This document shows positions 61,901-64,000 of a stretch of 64,000 nt of DNA, in pieces. The stretch is from positions 50,001 through 114,000 of the forward strand of contig JAMASW010000046.1 in assembly GCA_030522415.1 (NCBI GenBank), in the 5' to 3' direction. The DNA comes from Channallabes apus (lineage: Eukaryota; Chordata; Actinopteri; Siluriformes; Clariidae). The first letter of the stretch is position 1. Each line of letters opens with the position of its first letter. The position numbers and the translations under genes are program-made. The notes beneath the pieces are model-generated. The model was not told where the DNA came from and made no database searches. It worked only from the letters and a program-made list of their open reading frames with translations.

Positions 61901-62800
61901 GGAGCGCGTGTGTACGCTGGGCCCATGGGTGTGGTAGCGCGTGTGTATGCTGGGCCCAGGGCTGCGGGAGTGCGTGTGTACGTTGGACCCAGGGGTGTGG
62001 GAGCGCGTGTGTACGCTGGGCCCATGGGTGTGGGAGCGCGTGTGTACGCTGGGCCCAGGGCTGTGGGAGCGCGTGTGTACGCTGGGCCCAGGGGTGTGGG
62101 AGCGCGTGTGTACGCTGGGCCCAGGGCTGTGGGAGCGCGTGTGTACGCTGGGCCCAGGGGTGTGGGAGCGCGTGTGTACGCTGGGCCCAGGGCTGTGGGA
62201 GCGCGTGTGTACGCTGGGCCCAGGGGTGTGGGAGCGCGTGTGTACGCTGGGCCCAGGGGTGTGGGAGCGCGTGTGTACGCTGGGACCAGGGGTGTGGCAG
62301 CGCGTGTGTACGCTGGGCCCAGGGGTGTGGGAGCGCGTGTGCATGCTGGGCCCAGGGGTGTGGGAGCGCGTGTGTACCCAGCGGTGTGGGAGCGCGTGTG
62401 TACCCAGCGGTGTGGGAGCGCGTGTGTACGCTGGGCCCAGGGGTGCGGGAGCGCGTGTGTACGCTGGGCCCAGGGGTGTGGGAGCGCGTGTGTACGCTGG
62501 GCCCATGGGTGTGGGAGCGCGTGTGTACGCTGGGCCCAGGGGTGTGGGAGCGCGTGTGTACGCTGGGCCCAGGGGTGTGGGAGCGCGTGTGTACGCTGGG
62601 ACCAGGGGTGTGGCAGCGCGTGTGTACGCTGGGCCCAGGGGTGTGGGAGCGCGTGTGTATGCTGGGCCCAGGGGTGTGGGAGCGCGTGTGTACCCAGCGG
62701 TGTGGGAGCGCGTTTGTACGCTGGGCCCAGGGGTGCGGGAGCGCGTGTGTACGCTGGGCCCAGGGGTGTGGGAGCGCGTGTGTACGCTGGGCTCAGGGGT
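59000..62800. repeat. About 7-kb higher-order block D, copy 2
   Basis: Partner of 51,531-55,943 without the 455- and 223-bp duplications, but with two extra 33-bp units near 62.1-62.2 kb, where the GGGCTGTGGG/GGGGTGTGGG alternation runs one cycle longer. Small private changes include GTATATGCTGGG near 60,499 and ACGCTAGGCCC near 59,143. Confidence 0.83.
60667..61699. repeat. 514-bp tandem duplication (copy in block D2)
   Basis: Same paired 514-bp structure as at 53,876-54,908, offset by 6,791 bp, including the CCCATGTGTG/CCCATGGGTG difference between the two halves. That shared difference shows the duplication is ancestral to both D blocks. Confidence 0.87.
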
Positions 62801-63783
62801 GTGGGAGCGCGTGTGTACGCTGGGCCCAGCGGTGTGGGAGCGCGTGTGTACCCAGCGGTGTGGGAGCGCGTGTGTACGCTGGGCCCAGGGGTGTGGGAGC
62901 GCGTGTGTACCCAGCGGTGTGGGAGCGCTTGTGTACGCTGGGCCCACGGGTGTGGGATCGCGTGTGTACCCAGGGTTTTGGGAGCGCGTGTGTACGCTGG
63001 GCCCAGGGGTGTGGGAGCGCGTGTGGACCCAGCTGTGTGGGAGCGCGTGTGTACCCAGCGGTGTGTGAGATCATGTGTACGCTGGGCCCAGGGGTGTGGG
63101 AGCGCGTGTGTACGCTGGGCCCAGGGGTGTGGCAGCGCGTGTGTACGCTGGGCCCAGGGGTGTGGGAGCGCGTGTGTACGCTGGGCCCAGGGTTGTGGGA
63201 GCGCGTGTGTACGCTGGGCCCAGGGGTCTGGCAGCGCGTGTGTACGCTGGGCCCAGGGACGTGGGAGCGCGTATGTATGCTGGGCCCATTGGTGTGGGAG
63301 CGCGAGTGTACCCAGCGGTGTGGGAGCGCGTGTGTACACTGGGCCCAGCGGTGTGGGAGCGCGTGTGTACGCTGGGCCCAGGGGTGTGGGAGCGCGTGTG
63401 TACGCTGGGCCCATGGGTGTGGGAGCGTGTGTGTACGCTGGGCCCATGGGTGTGGGAGCGCGTGTGTACGCTGGGCCCAGGGGTGTGGGAGCGCGTGTGT
63501 ACGCTGGGCCCAGGGGTGTGGCAGCGCGTGTGTACGCTGGGCCCAGGGGTGTGGGAGTGCGTGTGTACGCTGGGCCCAGGGGTGTGGGAGCGCGTGTGTA
63601 CCCAGGGGTGCGGGATCGCGTGTGTACGCTGGGCCAGGGTTGTGGGAGCGCGTGTGTACGCTGGGCCCAGGGGTGTGGGAGCGCGTGTGTACGCTGGGCC
63701 CAGGGGTGTGGGAGCGCGTGTGTACGCTGGGCCCAGGGGTGTGGTAGCGCGTGTGTACCCAGGGGTCTGGGAGCGCGTGTGTA

Positions 63784-63981
63784 CGCTGGGCCCAGGGGTG
63801 TGGGAGCGCGTGTGTACGCTGGGCCCAGGGGTGTGGGAGCGCGTGTGTACGCTGGGCCCAGGGGTGTGGGAGCGCGTGTGTACGCTGGGCCCAGGGGTGT
63901 GGGAGCGCGTGTGTACGCTGGGCCCAGGGGTGTGGGAGCGCGTGTGTACGCTGGGCCCAGGGGTGTGGCAGCTCGTGTGTA
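63784..63981. repeat. Homogeneous run of canonical 33-bp units
   Basis: Six consecutive 33-bp units start at 63,784, 63,817, 63,850, 63,883, 63,916 and 63,949. The first five match the canonical sequence exactly and the sixth has GTGTGGCAGCTCG. This is the cleanest stretch for defining the unit, preceded by a 26-bp GGGGTCTGGG unit at 63,758-63,783. It continues out of the window. Confidence 0.9.
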
Positions 63982-64000
63982 CGCTGGGCCCAGGGATGTG

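Larger units (their letters stand above)
1..64000. repeat. 33-bp GC-rich minisatellite/satellite array filling the window
   Basis: Every row of the window reads as head-to-tail copies of one 33-bp unit; a clean example is 63,850-63,882. The unit is a 7-bp module CGCTGGG, a 14-bp core CCCAGGGGTGTGGG and a 12-bp tail AGCGCGTGTGTA (17 G, 7 C, 6 T, 3 A). All copies face the same way and no unique sequence interrupts them. Three length classes recur: 33 bp, 26 bp (7-bp module missing) and 32 bp (GGGCCA in place of GGGCCCA). Neither array end is in the window. Higher-order organisation and methylation-like decay fit a eukaryotic satellite. I cannot name the family, species or chromosomal site. No gene, RNA gene, promoter, terminator or transposon was found anywhere in it. 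Confidence 0.98.
45636..64000. repeat. Right-domain higher-order region (no GATAG marker)
   Basis: The same 33/26/32-bp units continue, but the GATAG marker is absent. The phase marker is instead GGCTCTGAGAG, followed by CGTTCGGCCC, seen near 46,582, 48,749, 50,210, 53,493, 54,073, 54,587, 57,195, 60,285, 60,865 and 61,379. Blocks recur at offsets of 3,627-3,917 bp (46.5-48.5 against 50.1-52.4 kb) and 6,791-7,469 bp (50-55.9 against 57-62.8 kb). Typical private units are CCAAGGATG, GCGAGTATACCC and GGGCTGCGGGAGTGCG. No gene-like or unique sequence is visible. Confidence 0.85.

Noticed and set aside
1..64000. CRISPR array
   Set aside because: The repeat length is in the CRISPR range, but there are no unique spacers between repeats and no cas genes; the units abut directly.
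1..64000. Immunoglobulin class-switch region
   Set aside because: The array is G-rich and repetitive, but the AGCT hotspot pentamers are absent from the canonical unit. AGCT appears only in rare GAGCTCG variants (near 9,556, 10,621, 12,491 and 37,466), and no constant-region exon is present.
1..64000. Telomere repeat or interstitial telomeric tract
   Set aside because: No run of TTAGGG or a related telomere unit was seen. A subtelomeric position remains possible but nothing here shows it.
1..64000. Gene for a repetitive structural protein (collagen-, silk- or antifreeze-like)
   Set aside because: There is no non-repetitive start or end, no signal peptide, no intron signals in context, and variation (length changes of 7 and 1 bp) ignores any reading frame.
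1..64000. Transposons, tRNA, rRNA, bacterial promoters or terminators
   Set aside because: No terminal inverted repeats, target duplications, poly-A tails, cloverleaf sequences or T-runs are present. The GGGCCC palindrome in each unit is too short to be a terminator stem and has no T-tract.
1..64000. Canonical G-quadruplex motifs (four G-runs with loops of 1-7)
   Set aside because: The three G-runs of one unit are separated from the next by 16 bases, so the strict pattern is not met in canonical units; kept only as a weaker R-loop/G-skew finding.
1..64000. A new prokaryotic defence or mobile system
   Set aside because: There is no coding sequence of any recognisable family; composition, array length and higher-order structure point to eukaryotic satellite DNA.

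Overview
The whole 64,000-base window is the inside of one tandem-repeat array. I found no gene, RNA gene, mobile element or unique sequence. Head-to-tail copies of a 33-bp unit run in a single orientation from the first base to the last, so the array continues past both ends. The unit has three parts: a 7-bp module (CGCTGGG), a 14-bp G-rich core (CCCAGGGGTGTGGG) and a 12-bp tail (AGCGCGTGTGTA). It is about 73% GC, with 17 G against 7 C on the given strand. A second common class, 26 bp long, lacks the 7-bp module. A 32-bp class with one C missing from the GGGCCC centre recurs. At about 32 bp per unit the window holds roughly 2,000 units (estimated, not counted).

This points to a eukaryotic genome. 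The repeat is a GC-rich minisatellite or satellite with nested higher-order repeats, and many unit variants look like CpG decay (CG to TG or CA), as expected of methylated DNA. Subtelomeric, centromeric, sex-chromosome or microchromosome heterochromatin are all plausible. The sequence does not fix the species or the chromosomal site, and I do not recognise the repeat as a named family.

Layout. The left domain (about 1-45 kb) is marked by a diverged pair of units whose first member reads GTCTCTGATAG in its centre. It contains: a 4.6-kb block (1-4,577) that recurs 18,306 bp downstream; a 2,461-bp tandem higher-order repeat (about 2.7-8.6 kb); a 4.4-kb block (9.7-14.1 kb) that recurs as an expanded copy at 40.1-45.6 kb; and a 6,001-bp higher-order repeat present twice (25.4-37.4 kb), itself made of 1,993 + 2,004 + 2,004 bp. 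The right domain (about 45.6-64 kb) lacks the GATAG marker. It is built from blocks recurring at about 3.6-3.9 kb and 6.8-7.5 kb, with smaller duplications of 455, 223, 514 and 481 bp inside. A 2.5-kb island of right-domain type lies in the left domain at 14.5-17.0 kb.

The canonical unit has no stop codon in any of the six frames and its length is a multiple of three. Conceptual reading frames of up to 2,848 codons therefore run through the array on both strands. I treat all of them as artefacts of the repeat, so no CDS is annotated. Points of interest are the history of nested duplication that can be read from exact offsets, a 14-bp alternating purine-pyrimidine tract in every unit, strong G/C strand asymmetry, and a CACCC-box-like core repeated roughly 2,000 times.
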